Shown: piece after piece, positions 1 to 20,525 of the stretch
How the letters are laid out: every line of letters begins with the position of its first letter
Position numbering within the stretch: position 1 is the first letter of the stretch
NCBI GenBank assembly: GCA_013396915.1
Contig: VWZL01000197.1
Location: 127,146-191,145, forward strand
Direction of reading: 5' to 3'
DNA length: 64,000 nucleotides
From: Stercorarius parasiticus
Lineage: Eukaryota; Chordata; Aves; Charadriiformes; Stercorariidae
The notes under the pieces: model-generated
Databases searched by the model: none
Told to the model about the DNA's origin: nothing
What the model saw: the letters and a program-made list of their open reading frames with translations, nothing else
Program-made: the position numbers and the translations under genes

Positions 1-8217
<8,217 letters not shown>

Positions 8218-9292
8218 TAAGTGTGTCTGCACAAACCTTTCTTAATGTCGTTATTTATAATTAACATGGAAACAATTTGTGTTACTATCAATACTTAGTT
8301 TTATTCCTTATTTTAATTTCAGTGTATGTAATTTAATGGCAACAGGAGGGGGGTTGGGGGGAAGAGGAGACAAGAAAAGAAAGCCGGCATCAGATAAGTG
8401 AACGAAACCTGAACACAAATCTCTAAAAATTCAGGATGAATTAATACATTTGGGTGGGTCATTTTCTTGCAGTCTACCATATGGGCAGTACTGTACACTG
8501 ACATCAGGAGAGTTTCACGCCAGGAATTGGTATGAAACACAAGCAGAGCTGTATTTAATCAGAATAAGTTATGGTTTTACTTTTTTTTTTTAAATTTGTT
8601 TATTTTTATTTCCACACTTTTCAAGCAGAAATGATTTTTGACTATCAGAAATGGAAAGACAGTAAGCCGGGGTGAGCATAAAGAGAGAACTTAATCCTGC
8701 TGTTTTCTTGACCTTATTTTTCCTCTGAAGTGACTGTTCTGTACTATGAAATTCACGTGTGGACTTTCATGCCGGAGCCAGCTGCACTTTGGTACTTCTC
8801 ACTGTGCCGTGATAAAGCACTTCAAAATATTTGTTGTGGAAAGCTCTACTAAATATATGTATGTTACAATTACTAATAAGATTCCGAGAGCTTCATAAAC
8901 TGTAACAAATTTAAGTTAATTGATACTGTTCAACAGTTGATATTTTGCTAAGTTTCAAATCTTCAATTTTTGCAATTAATACATAAAGCTAGTGGGTGAT
9001 TATTATTTTTTTTTCCTGCTCGCTTTTTGGTTGTTCAAATCCCTGAATATTTTCTAGTTAAAAGTCTGATTCATGCAATAATTTACAGATGGTGTTTATA
9101 TTTTTAAGAAAAACAGATCAAATTTGGCATGGGGTTGGAGAAAACAATTGAGAGTTGTACAGGTTCATAATATTTTCCTGCGTTTTGGCAAATGGGTGCA
9201 GGCACTGTCTTGCTTGCTTCAGTGCTTTCTTGCTCAAACCCAGATAATGAGGTGAACATTACCTTGTGTTTTGTGAACCGGGAATTATTTTT

Positions 9293-9299
9293 CAGGTGA
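9293..9299 (+). promoter_or_regulatory. Juxtaposed acceptor/donor (AG|GTGAGA-like), weak
   Basis: A T-rich run (ATTATTTTT) leads into CAG immediately followed by GTGAGA, the shape of a zero-length (recursive) exon. The pyrimidine tract is short and broken by purines, so this is the weakest of the candidates listed for this gene. Confidence 0.15.
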
Positions 9300-10577
9300 G
9301 AGCTCGTGGATATTCCCTCTCTCCCCCTGAGTAATTCCCATGTTCTGTGCTTGAGTGTTGAGGACATCATGTAAAATCTGTTATTGTTTTGTTTAGTGCA
9401 CTAAGTATGCATGATGATGTTATAAAGCTTACATATGTATGCATATATATACATGTGTATCTCTCTATGTCTATCTAACAATCCAGTCCTGCTCTCGTTG
9501 CTGTAAACAGGAATTTCTTTAGGCTTGTTGAGCCAAATCGTGAACTACAAACACGCAATTGCCCTAAGCACAGGGGCTGGCTGCAGATAAGTTCCTGAGC
9601 TTCATAGATAATTGTAAACAGGAGTAAAGAAACAGTATGAGGGTAACGTTGTGGTTTAACTTCTTTCACACATACATTTCAGTTGCTTATTTTTGCAGGT
9701 TTTTTTCTGCTTACAATTTAAACACAGGTGAGGGGGAAAAGATTGCACGAGCAATCAGGTGAAATTTGAAAGTATAGAAAGGTGTGATCTTGGATGAGGA
9801 CAGGAAGGGAGGCAGGATCAGGGCAAGGTTAATGTGCATGGAGATCAGCAAGAAGTTACAGAAAGAGGAAAACCATCAAAAAGGTGACTCGAAGAGTACG
9901 GTCAGAGAAGGACAGGAATGTAATCCTGGGCTCTGTCTGTAGACTCCTAGAAATGGAATAGACACTTAGAACTAGGTGGGACAAGACATAGAAAGAAAAC
10001 AAAAAGCCAGCTGAGGGTCTGCCGGGGGGAGGTAGGGTGATAGGAGCAATGGTGAGGATGATGATTTTTAAAAATGCACTTGGTTTACAACAGTAGTTCA
10101 TGCAGTGTCCTTTACAAAGGCTGTTTGCTTAATGCTGTGGTGGTAGCAAACTTTCCTACAACTATTGCAAATGTAATAATTCTGCATTATTTTATTCAAT
10201 GTTTTCTTCTTAAACATATTAAATATATTCAGAGAGTGTTCATATTGATAATTTTCTCTAATTTAAAAACTAATTAAATTTAAAATATTCAGTCAGGCTT
10301 ATGTAAGGGGGGAAAACAACAGTCATGGGAAATACCCTGCTGTGTAAATAGAGTTTTCGTGAATGAGGATCATAATTTTCAGTGAAGCCCATGTAGATGT
10401 ATAATGAGAAGCTGAGAGCTTCCTTCATTTCTTCTCCATCCAAAATATTTGATGAAAGTACACAAAATTAACATGAAAAGCTGTATTTATAAAGCAGGGA
10501 TTTAAGAGGAATGCCTAGGATCCAAGAAGCCTGGCATGCCTAAAATGACCAAATTGAGACAGCAGCCTTAACTTAAA

Positions 10578-10589
10578 CCTCCAGGGGGC
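10578..10589 (+). promoter_or_regulatory. CTCF-like core motif
   Basis: CCTCCAGGGGGC agrees with the CTCF core CCASYAGRKGGC except for T at the third position. It lies alone in AT-rich intron sequence. Single motif matches of this quality occur by chance, so this is only a candidate. Confidence 0.25.
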
Positions 10590-11757
10590 AAAGCGTGTGT
10601 TTAACATATTTAACATCTGCCCTCATATTTCTAGAAACACATAGCAATGTAAGTCTGTACAGTGTAATATTTAGACAGGACAGGGACCATCTGCCTCACT
10701 GGGAGAAGTGTAGGAGGCATGTATTACTGCAAATGGCAAAAGACAGATGTATTTACACCTACATGGTCAGCACCTTTAAGCACCGCTCCAAGGAAACAAG
10801 GCTCTTCTTTGGGAGCAGCTGCTTAACCTTGTGATTGTGCAGTGATCAGAAAAGGAGATGAACTTGCTATCGGTTGGATTTTATGGTCGCTGTTCAGTGG
10901 CCCTCAAAGCAGATTCCTTTTCTGTTGTTGCTACTTTTAAAGAATTAAAAATTTAATCTGCTGCAGTATGTTTCTAAAAGTAAAAGCAAGACTAAAAGAA
11001 TACCATATAATTAGCAGTTCCGGCTTTTTCCCTTTTATTTGCTTTTAACATATGAAAAGCTTCTTTAATACTAGACATCTTAATTAAGTTTTGCAGGTTT
11101 TATTAACCAAAAAGTCAAGTTGTTTTTTTTTTTCTGCTAGTATCCAAGACAACAAAATATTTTTCAGGTACTGAAAGGACTGATCAGTGCTTTTAATGTC
11201 ATCTGTCTCCAGCAGAGCTGCAAAGCATGTCATTTTACTTGACAGGTGGAATGGCAGTAAATTTTTTAAAAGTGTTCACTGTAGCCCTATGGGAATGAAA
11301 GACCAGAATCTGGAGTTGTGTCGTTACTGCACTGTTCATCACAGCTGCTTTTTTTTTCATGCAAACTTGTGTATTTTGGAACGTTTTCTGATCAGTCATT
11401 CTGAATACAGTCTTACTCTGAATACAATTTACATTCTCAGCACTAAGTATCTCAGAGCATTACCTCCCTTTTGCCATCACTGTCGTTTCCTTGTTCCCTG
11501 CCCTCTGTTTCTTCCCTTCCTTTTTCAAGTCTCTCATTGTAATTTCCGCACCTTTGCGAAGCACTTAATTTTTGTCCCTACATTTTGTCATCCCATTGAC
11601 TCGCTTTCCTGTAGTCTGTACCATCAGCACATTCTGAGGAGCAGATAGGCTTTCCCAAAGGGGCTCTAACACTAATGAGGAAGAAAGCATCTTATATTTT
11701 AAAGATTAGCGTTATGTAAGTCAGTAAAAGAGCTAGATTTAATATGTCTTTATATAT

Positions 11758-11885
11758 CTGTGCCTCAGTTTCCCTCTCAAAATTTTAATAGTAATGCTGA
11801 GTTCCTTCTCGAGTCTGGTGAATGGGTTAATTCATTGCTCATTTACAAAGAGCTCATAGATTTGAAAGGGGAAGAACTGTATGAT
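11758..11885 (+). repeat. MIR-like (CORE-SINE) fragment, + orientation
   Basis: The segment starts with TGTGCCTCAGTTTCCCTC, the best-known MIR signature. It continues with an A/T-rich AATAGTAATGCTGAG part, then GGTTAATTCATTGC and TTACAAAGAGCTC, matching the order of the MIR 3' half (taatg, then tgtaaagcgctttgag). It is heavily diverged, with no flanking duplications visible. The assignment is from remembered consensus, not alignment. Confidence 0.5.
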
Positions 11886-13157
11886 CCATCCCATGCTTGT
11901 CTATAAAAGGCAGTGATCAGAATATGTTAGAGGACAGCTTTGTGCTTTGCAAGTTTTATAAACGTTCCTTGTGTTTGTGGAATGAGTTGTAGTTAGTTTC
12001 CAGTTTTGTAAGAATGTGGGGACACAGATGAGCTGTAATAGGAAGGAGGGAAAGAAAAGATGCAGTAACTGCCCCGAAAGAAAAACTATTGTAAAAGTTG
12101 GCTTCTCTGACAGCAGCATTTGTTTTAACTTTCTCAAGGGATATGGTCATTATATTTGTATCATGCTTCATTCTCAAATTCATTACAGCTTTACTGAAAC
12201 ACCAGGATGTAACCTGCATTAGTTGGGTCTTGTCAAAACAGAGACATCCAATGGACCTTATAGGAAAAGGAATAAAACTTACTTTTTTTTCCATCCAAAA
12301 GATTTATAAAGTGTGTTTTTAAACAGGAAACTCTTATCTGTTCTTCATCCCGTCCCTCCTTCCACCCCCAATAAGGAAGGGGAAAAGTAGGTAAAGTGTC
12401 TGATGCAATTTTATCATTTTAGTGTTTCTCATTGCTTATATAGGTACTGAAAATCACTGATATGTGCTTGGTTTATTTTGACTCAGAGAGCTTAATTTAT
12501 CCCAGGTTCTACTACTGAAGCAAACAAAAATAAGGAGTGCAAAGTCATGATGTCACGATACAATTAAGTAGAAATAAGCAACTAAAAAAGTCAAGAAAGA
12601 AATTAAAAAGTACAGCTAAAGATTTCAGTACAATAGGTCAGCTCTCCTGCATGCTGAAGCCAGACGTTCTCTTTCTGGCACATTTCTCAGGCGTGTTTTA
12701 TGTCACCTTTAGCATTTATAATACATCTTGGTAATAAAGCAACTGCTGTAATGTTTTGTAATTGATATGAAATACAGTTATTTGCACTAAATTTTGTTCG
12801 GATGTCACTGTTTATGAAAGGATTCTCACTATGGCAACATGTAGCAATGAAGGTTAGAATAAGTGGGTGTTGCACAGCTGATTAAAAGCTTAAATAGTTG
12901 TTAATAAATGTGATAACAAAATCAAAGAATGTTTCAGTTTGCTGAAACTCAGAAGCAGGTAAGAAATTAAGAAAATTATGTTGGAATTTTGAAACATAAA
13001 TCCTGTTCATTCCATAATTTTCCTTTGGAATTTCTCACTAGCTATGAGAACAGGGAGCGCAGCGAGTTTTTTGCCTTGGCATTGCTCCGTTACTGTCACC
13101 GAGCGGAGCCATCTGGTGCTGTCTTTTCAAGGTTGGGTTATCCTGTAATTTGTACAT

Positions 13158-13177
13158 TCTCTCTCTCTCTCTCTCTC
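13158..13177. repeat. (TC)n microsatellite
   Basis: Ten uninterrupted TC units, seen directly in the sequence. Confidence 0.95.
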
Positions 13178-13574
13178 AATTAGCATACCATCTATATTAT
13201 GTGAAGGAAAGAGTGAAAAACAATTGCTTATATAAATACCATAGGAAAAAAAAATGGTCATCTTAAAAGAAATGAGATCTCATGAAGAGAAAGGAAGTCC
13301 TAAGTTGTCTCTCTCACACTGAAGGCTTTTTAGTAAGACTCTACTGTAGTCTGCAAGTGTAGTTACATTTCTTCATGATACGAGACTTTGTATCCATGTT
13401 AAAAACAAACCAAAAAAACCTTCCATTGAAACATGTACCTACCTGGGTCAATTTATAATTAAAATAGAGAGAATTTGCTAATTTGCAAGCACAAAGTAGG
13501 TTGTGCAAAAAAAAAAAAAGCCTATGTTTTCTTCTAAAAAGTTCTAATGAGCTCAGCTAAATGTCATTTGACTG

Positions 13575-13695
13575 CTCTTTGCAGACAGAGAAACTGAGGC
13601 AGAGAGGGGGGAAAAAAAAATACTCGCCAAAACGTTCAGGATCGTAATTTAGAAATTCTAAGCTCCCAGTCAGATTCGCCCACTCTCCAGTGACT
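13575..13695 (-). repeat. MIR-like SINE fragment, reverse orientation
   Basis: GACAGAGAAACTGAGGCAGA is the reverse complement of the MIR CTGCCTCAGTTTC signature. It is followed after an A-run by TACTCGCCAAAACG (compare MIR gtgacttgcccaaggt), then by CTCCCAGTCAGATTC and CTCTCCAGTG, resembling the reversed 5' tRNA-like part. The order is as expected for a reversed copy. A poly-A expansion of about 9 bp interrupts it. Confidence 0.45.
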
Positions 13696-15473
13696 CTCCA
13701 AATTTACACTAGATACATTCTAGCTTTTACATTATATTAGCTCTGGGTTATGCAGAAGGCTTAGCTTTCCATTAAATATTTAAAGAGTGCAATAGTGCTG
13801 GGCTGATCTTCTCGTGAGCCATTAGAACGATCTTCAACTGAGGGACTGAATGTGTTGGCTGTATAGGAGATCATACAACTCATACCGTTCATATAATTTA
13901 ATCGGGTTTTATCACTATTCAAAGATGATACATTATGTCTAGAAGGGCAGCTGGTTCTACCAAATGAGTTCTCTCCCCCAAAGTGTTAACTAAGCATTTA
14001 TTTAAATACAAACAGTTAAGGCAGAGAGTTATACAGAGTTCAAAAGATCTTTAGTATGTTTTTTGGCCTATATTACTAATAAAAAAATAGGTTGTTTTTT
14101 TTTCTGCAATATTCTGTTCTTTATAGGATTTTTACGTTTTTGCATGTCAAATAATATATGTGTTAGGTTTGTACCTTCACCTAAATTTTTTTTAAGAGGA
14201 TGTCTTCATTGATGTTGTGCTCGTGTCAAATTTCGTTCACAGAGTTCTTTTATATCAGGCTGGTATCCTTTTAATTCTGTAGGCATATGGCTGAGTGCTT
14301 TATACATCTTTCTGCGATAGACCTTTTCTGTTCATTGCCTGAAAATATTTCAGTTGTATCAACTAGCCAGAATTTATTACTGAGTCAGAGTATAAAAAGA
14401 AAAACGACACATTGGCATTTGCAAAATTAATTGTTCAGCAATTTTGTGGGTGTTGTTACATCCCAAATGAGAATCAAAGAAGCCTTGAGCATGTGAGTAG
14501 CTCTAAATTTACCTCCTGTTCCTCCTTTTCACATTTTATGCAAATACCAGTATGGCAATGGCTTTTTCAAGGGTGATGTAAAGAACAAGGGAGATATCCA
14601 TTAAAAATGCACTAAAATTAATGTTGTGTGATACCAAAACTATAGGCTGTGCAAAATACTTGAACAACAACAAGAAGAAAAAGAAATCCTAGTGTAGATA
14701 AATTGTCGAGTGGCCAAAAACATTAAGCTCTGCATCAGGTGGTTTTTAACCTCAAATACATTTGAAATAAGTTAGGGTTCTCTTTCCTGCATTCCATGCA
14801 AGCTCGTAAGTGGGGGAATAAGACTGCTGTGTAATACAGTTGCTAAAGATTTTTAATTTAATAGTGTGTTTCTGTCCCAGGAAAAGGGCTGAGTAATTTT
14901 CTCTAAAAGGTGGTGCCTTGTACCTGTTGTTGCTTTTACTTAGGACCTGCCTCCTTTCAGTAAATTTGCAAAACTGTCCCACTCAGACCTTCAGTGTTTC
15001 ATGGAAAACATCCACATGTTTTTTGTTCTTGATGCTAATTTATTTTTCTATAAATTCTGACTTGAATGTCTGTTTAAGGCTCTAGACTGCTTTTGCCTCA
15101 GATTTGTTGGGCGATTTCAGGAAGGAGACCTAAACTGTGTCTCACTTGAATGATAACGTTAAAGCCTGCTTGCAGCGGACACGTTACGTTTGTCACCACA
15201 GTTGTGCTCGAGGTGCCTGCCCCGTCGGCACCCTGGGGTGCTGCTGGGGGTACTTGTGCTGCCAGCGGGACTGCTCACCTGAGCAGCTGGGTTTGTGAGC
15301 GTCCACATGCTGGGTACAGTTAGAGGTCAACATCTCTTTCAGGGCATCATAAACAGTTTTAAAAAATTATTTTGTTTACCTTCTGCATAAATCTTAGTAG
15401 CATGATATACAGTGTACTTGTTGGTAATTGAGTTTTCATCTAATTTCTGTGCATTTTTCCCCTTTACGTGAAG

Positions 15474-15518
15474 ACCTTACCTGTTTGGAGCAGGATGTTT
15501 TTCCATAAAAGCTCCATG
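15474..15518 (+). CDS. BCAS3: BCAS3 exon E2 (45-nt microexon, likely cassette)
   Basis: It encodes PYLFGAGCFSIKAPC-type sequence, identical to my memory of human BCAS3. The first base A completes the Gly codon begun in E1. The last two bases TG begin a Cys codon completed by E3. The exon is phase 2 on both sides and 45 nt long, so skipping it keeps the frame: GG from E1 joins C from E3 to give Gly-Lys. The donor is CATG|GTGAGT. The acceptor CGTGAAG|A is weak, with purines at positions -4 and -3 although there is a TTTTTCCCCTTTA tract a little further up. The two human isoforms I remember (928 and 913 residues) differ by 15 residues, the length of this exon, so it may be alternatively used. 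Confidence 0.93.
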
Positions 15519-16321
15519 GTGAGTTTCCACTTCAAACCCAGCATGCCTATAATTCATTTGCTGTCCTCACTGAAAATAACTCTGTGCTTAGACTTCTTAA
15601 TTTTGGATTAATTTTTTTCTTAATTTGTTTACTTGCATGGCTGATCCATAGATGGAAGCACTGCATAATTTCACTTTTAAACTATGGATGTGTGTTCACC
15701 ATCAAGCATTGTCAAAGAAATGCATTCCTTTTTTTTTTTTTTCTTTTTTACCTTTGAGAGGGCATTTAATTTTTAAGTAGCAGAGAAGTTGAAAAAATAA
15801 ATTATTTCCCAGTGGGCAAAAATTATTGCAATATCTTTCCAAAACAATCCTCTTTTATTTTTTTTCTACATGGCTTCCTTTATTATTGTAGCACTAAGCT
15901 GCTTACAGACAGAAAACATCAATTACGACCTCTCGAAAATCAGCCAGATTAGCAGTGAGTAGACAGTAAAGTATTACAGTAAGACAGATGAAGAAAGTAA
16001 AATGGGCACTGCAAAAAAAAAAAAAAATGTTGTTTATCACACTTAGGACCACAGTTCCTTTAAAGTCAGGATATTTGAAATAATAAGGGGGCTTGGTTTA
16101 AACATATAAAATTGCAAAAATACAAACAGAAGAAAAAACAAGTTTTAACAAGTTTGCCTGTGTTGGAGCTTAGTTCAGTATTCACGCAGTGCTACATAAC
16201 CTCCAGTCACCTTTTTATAACGAGATGGGGGGTCGGGTGGTTGAAGTTTTAGGCAACAAGAATGGAAGACGTTTGAACATTTTACAACTTCTTTAGAAAA
16301 TTTAGAAACTTTCAGCTAGGA

Positions 16322-16356
16322 GGGTTCGGGGTTTTTTTGGGGGGGGTGGTTTGGGG
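16322..16356 (+). other. Potential G-quadruplex segment
   Basis: G runs of 3, 4, 8 and 4 at 16322-16324, 16328-16331, 16339-16346 and 16353-16356 are separated by loops of 3, 7 and 6 bases. This meets the usual G3+ N1-7 rule on the non-template strand of BCAS3. Folding is inferred only. Confidence 0.45.
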
Positions 16357-19300
16357 CTTTTTTGAGTTTAGCTAAGGGTACTTATTAGCTATGTCTATCA
16401 GTATCTGTTAGAATATTTGTATGTGGCTCTTGTTTCTACTACTAGAAGTTTGTTCCACATATATCACCCCTGCCATGTCTCTGTCAAAATACTGTCTTCA
16501 GCAGAAAGAACTTCTTAAGAGCTTCGTTAGGATACAGAGCTCTGAAGAGAATGGCGGAGGACAGCTGGTGAGGGCTGGGGGAGCTGTACCAGAGACAGGA
16601 AAAGCAAAGGCACTAAATATGACACTAAAGGAAAGGTCATGTTGCCTTATTCCTAGAGAATATCTGGTTACCAAAGTAGTCTTCCTAAGAACCATTTCTA
16701 AATGTAGTTTACAATACACCTAAATAGTTCGTCTGATGGTGATCTAAGAACCAAAAAGGCTCTGGAAGAAGAGTTTTGCAAGTGGATTGTCTTAGGAAAT
16801 GGATGTTTCAGGCACCCCCTGCACGAAGCAGCAGAGACGCTTGTCAGCCAGAAATCATTTTAGATTGAGGCAAGATTAAAAGGCCTAGATTAAAGAGGGG
16901 AATATATGAAATAGACTCAAAAATTGTTGTCTGTCTTTCACAAGACTCTTTTGTGGTTTGTTTAATGCCAGTGCTAGCTCAAAAATATGGTCTTTACTAG
17001 CCTACAGAGAAATTAGGATAAAAAACATGCTTTGGGTGGGGGAAGAAATCATGTTTTTTCCATTAAGGTCTTAATGAGACCTAAAATTACGTAAACAAAA
17101 TGAATGGAGATTTGACAGCTTACTGCCTGGTGAATAAAGGCGCCTACCATTTCTTTTCTTGCTTTTTCTTGCTTTATTCATGATTTGACAACTAGAAACA
17201 TGTCTTTGTTTTCTTGTCCTAGACACAATGATAAATTAATTAAAATTTATGAACTTTGAGACAGATACGCTTTTTCAGTAATTTTATGTGTAATTGCAAA
17301 TTTCATGCATTATTTTTCTGCTGATGCTTTTGTTAATGCGTATGTAGTCTAGATAAGACTTTTACCTTCAAAAATCATATGGGTTTCTATTTCAGTGGGT
17401 TTAGCCATGGAGTTGTGAATAAGTGCTTTTGGCTTTATGAATCTGATGTATTTGAAGCCTATTCATTAGGAATATAAATCCAATGTGATTCTCAATCTTT
17501 GCAGACTCTTACTATTTGATTGATAATATTTGAATTTGTAAAGCAGTTCCTTCATAGCATATATATGCAATTTATTTATATTTTGGGAGTCATTTCACTT
17601 GTTTGACTATGAGTGTAAAGACAAATTTAAGAGTCAACAATATTTTATGAGACATAAAGCCCTTTGAGGAACACTCCATGGCTGTACCGCGTAGCCCCTG
17701 GTTTTCGTAGTTGCTTACAGTTTTCAAAATATTTTAATAGTATTAATGCTTATTCTTTCTTACATAAAGTAGAAAAATGAATAATAATAAAAAGCTTAAA
17801 CTAGTTAAAATATTGTCATCAGTTATGATTTTTTAAAGTGCTAACACAATACATTTCCAGAGATTATGGCGGAGTTTGACTCGTTACAAAAGTCAACAAG
17901 TGGTAGCACTGAATTGTTTCAGTAACTCTTAATCTTTTCTTATTGCGTTGTCAACATGAAAGAACTTGCATGGTATTGCTGAGTCTTCATTTCTTGCTAA
18001 GATCTGAGAAAGCGATGTCTTAATTTTCCTTAGTTTGCTCTCATTGCTTTTTTTTCCATTTCAATAGAAAATGCTCATGTGTGTTTTTCATCGGGCATGT
18101 ATATATCTACGTCTCAGTGCTTCTGCATTTAAAATGCAAATAATCCTCCAAAGTTATGTTAGAGAAGTTAATTATTATCAACACAGATTCCACCAAATAT
18201 TGTGGTATTTAGCTGGAGTTTGGGATTAACTTCACTTTAGTAGGTGGCTGACATTGGCTTCAGCTGGGTTAGGTGAATGTCAGCCGTTGGTAACTGAAAT
18301 GATGTGGACATGGTCTTCAGTTGAGACCCAGCTCTTATAAAATTTATAGCAGAACAAGAACTATGTCATTGAAAGTTTTTTTTATTACTATTGTGCTCCT
18401 GCTGTAGGTTTCTGCATAGATACAATTGGGATAAAAATACTGCTGTGCCTCATTGAATTCTTGCTGTAGTTAGAGAGTTGTGTAGACCCAGACAGGAAGA
18501 AGTGCACTGCATTTTTGTCCTCTTTATATCTTAAAAATAGTGACGTTGTTTCTAATGAGGAAGATTGAAATTATAAGGGGGAATGTTTGGGTCTTGTTTG
18601 TAGTGTTGATTTCCAACAACCTGTACCTCTACCTGCATTGCAACCCCATTCAGTAAAAATACGGTACAGTCTTTTCAAAGTTAGTATATTGTGAAGATTC
18701 TTTTAAATTAAATGTTTTTAAAAGTGAGGCCAAATGTGCGTTAATTTCGGTTCTTGGAATAATTTATGGAGTGCTGACAGGCTAAGAGCAAGTAAAGAGC
18801 GGGAGTTCATAGCAGAAACAAGTCATTCACCACCTTCCTTCAAAATTATTGTTTTGTTATCATTTATAAACCTGAGAGCGTGTTTGCATTTCCATAATAA
18901 TGAGGATTTATAGTTTTCAAGTTGTTAAAATATCAAAATGACATGAAAATATATTTTTCTAATGGCATTACTGTTACTGAAAATAACTGGGCTTTTGAGG
19001 TTTACTGAAGGAAAGAAATTTGAGTTGGAATGTATTGATGAAAACTTGGTGATAAAGTAAAATGCTGGTAAAATGAAAGATTCCTTAGTTACAATAGTTT
19101 TCAGAATAGACTCGTTGACGTCAGGTTTTTCGAAATATGTCTAAACCAATATGATGCACTAGTCTTTTTTGTTGGTGGTGTTGTTGTTTGTCTTTATTTT
19201 TTAGCAGGACTGAATTTAACCACATGAGTAATTGTGTTTTACAAGATCTGCTCTTTCTGTCTTCAAAACATCATTCTTGAAGGGAAAATGTTTTGTCAGT

Positions 19301-20394
19301 GAAACCAACACTTAAATATATGCCTTGAAGATGTACATCTTAAAGACATGATGTAAATAGAACATAGCTTAGAACATTTCCTCCAAGGTTGTTTGTAACT
19401 GTATTTGGTTGAGCATAGGTCTTGAGACTAAGAGTGTGGAGAAGCCTGAAAAAATGTGATGTTAGAATACTAGAATCCTTCCTGCTTAAAGGCTTGAAGA
19501 AATTGAAGTCAATTATGTCTCTCTAGACGTTTGCTCCAGTTTGTAGTTGAGAATAGCATTTGCTCCTAATTTTTTTTCCCTTTTAAATTATTTTAATAAC
19601 CTCAGATTATGTTGAGTAAAAATTTAGAATATTAAGATAGTGTAGAAAGATTCTCTTCTCAAGTATAAACTCGAGGAAGTGAATATGGCTGAGTCATATC
19701 TGTACTCCTAGTTTGCTTTGTATTGATTGATGGGTAACACTGTCCTGAACAATCTTGTTCTATATTAAAACCAATCATTTATTGATTGAAGTATAGATCA
19801 GTAAGTAACAAGACTAATTAGTGTCTAGTTTTATATTTTAATTTCTGAAAGAATATTAGTGTATGAATATTTGGAAGGTGCAAGCTAAAAATAGTAATCG
19901 ATACACAGTTTATTACAGAACTGGTTAAAAATACTGTTTCTGTGACAGATGAGTATTTCTAAGTGAAAGGAATATTTTCTGAATTTTTCTGAGAAGATAA
20001 TAAATACTTAATATGTTAATATCACTTTAAATATTCTAATATAGATTGTGAAGTGCCACTGCAAGCAAGGTAATGTATTTATAGTCAGGAACTTTTTGGA
20101 ACACAGATTTCTGACCCAGTAATCTGTAGCTGTAGTTTTAACAGTTGGATATTAAGTGCTTTGTGGTGGTTCAATATCAGTTACTGACTATAAATTGCAA
20201 TTGCTCTTTTGGGACGTCCTAGCTTGTCCTGCGTGCATGAGAGCTTCAGGAATGATCTAAGTCCATGAAAGTTTGTCTGAATCTTTCCATTGACTCTGGG
20301 CAGTGTGATGGAATCCCTTTTGAAGGGCCTTATTTCTTTTTTCTTCTTTTTTTTCTTCTAAATGAAATGTATGCCCATAGGCTTGCCATGGGTG

Positions 20395-20525
20395 TGATTT
20401 ATGGCAAGTGCCCCAAGTGCCTCTGTGCTTCAGTGAGTCCATCTGTAAAACTGGCAGAGTAATACTGCACAAGGTGTTGGGAAGCTCAGATATACTTTCT
20501 GTAAATCCCTTTCAGAAACATGGCT
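20395..20525 (+). repeat. MIR-like SINE fragment, + orientation
   Basis: GTGCCTCTGTGCTTCAGTGA is followed by CCATCTGTAAAACTGG, then AGTAATACTGCACAAGGTGT, then TGGGAAGCTCAGAT and GTAAATCCCTTTCAG. This is the order of the MIR 3' half (tcagtttccccatctgtaaaatggg, ataatactg, cagggtgttgtgaagctca, taaagccctttgag). It is a diverged, old copy. Confidence 0.55.

Noticed and set aside
11187..11648. 153-codon open frame (+)
   Set aside because: Composition follows local T/C-rich sequence (many Phe, Cys, Leu, Ser); no family recognised and no splice sites in a useful arrangement.
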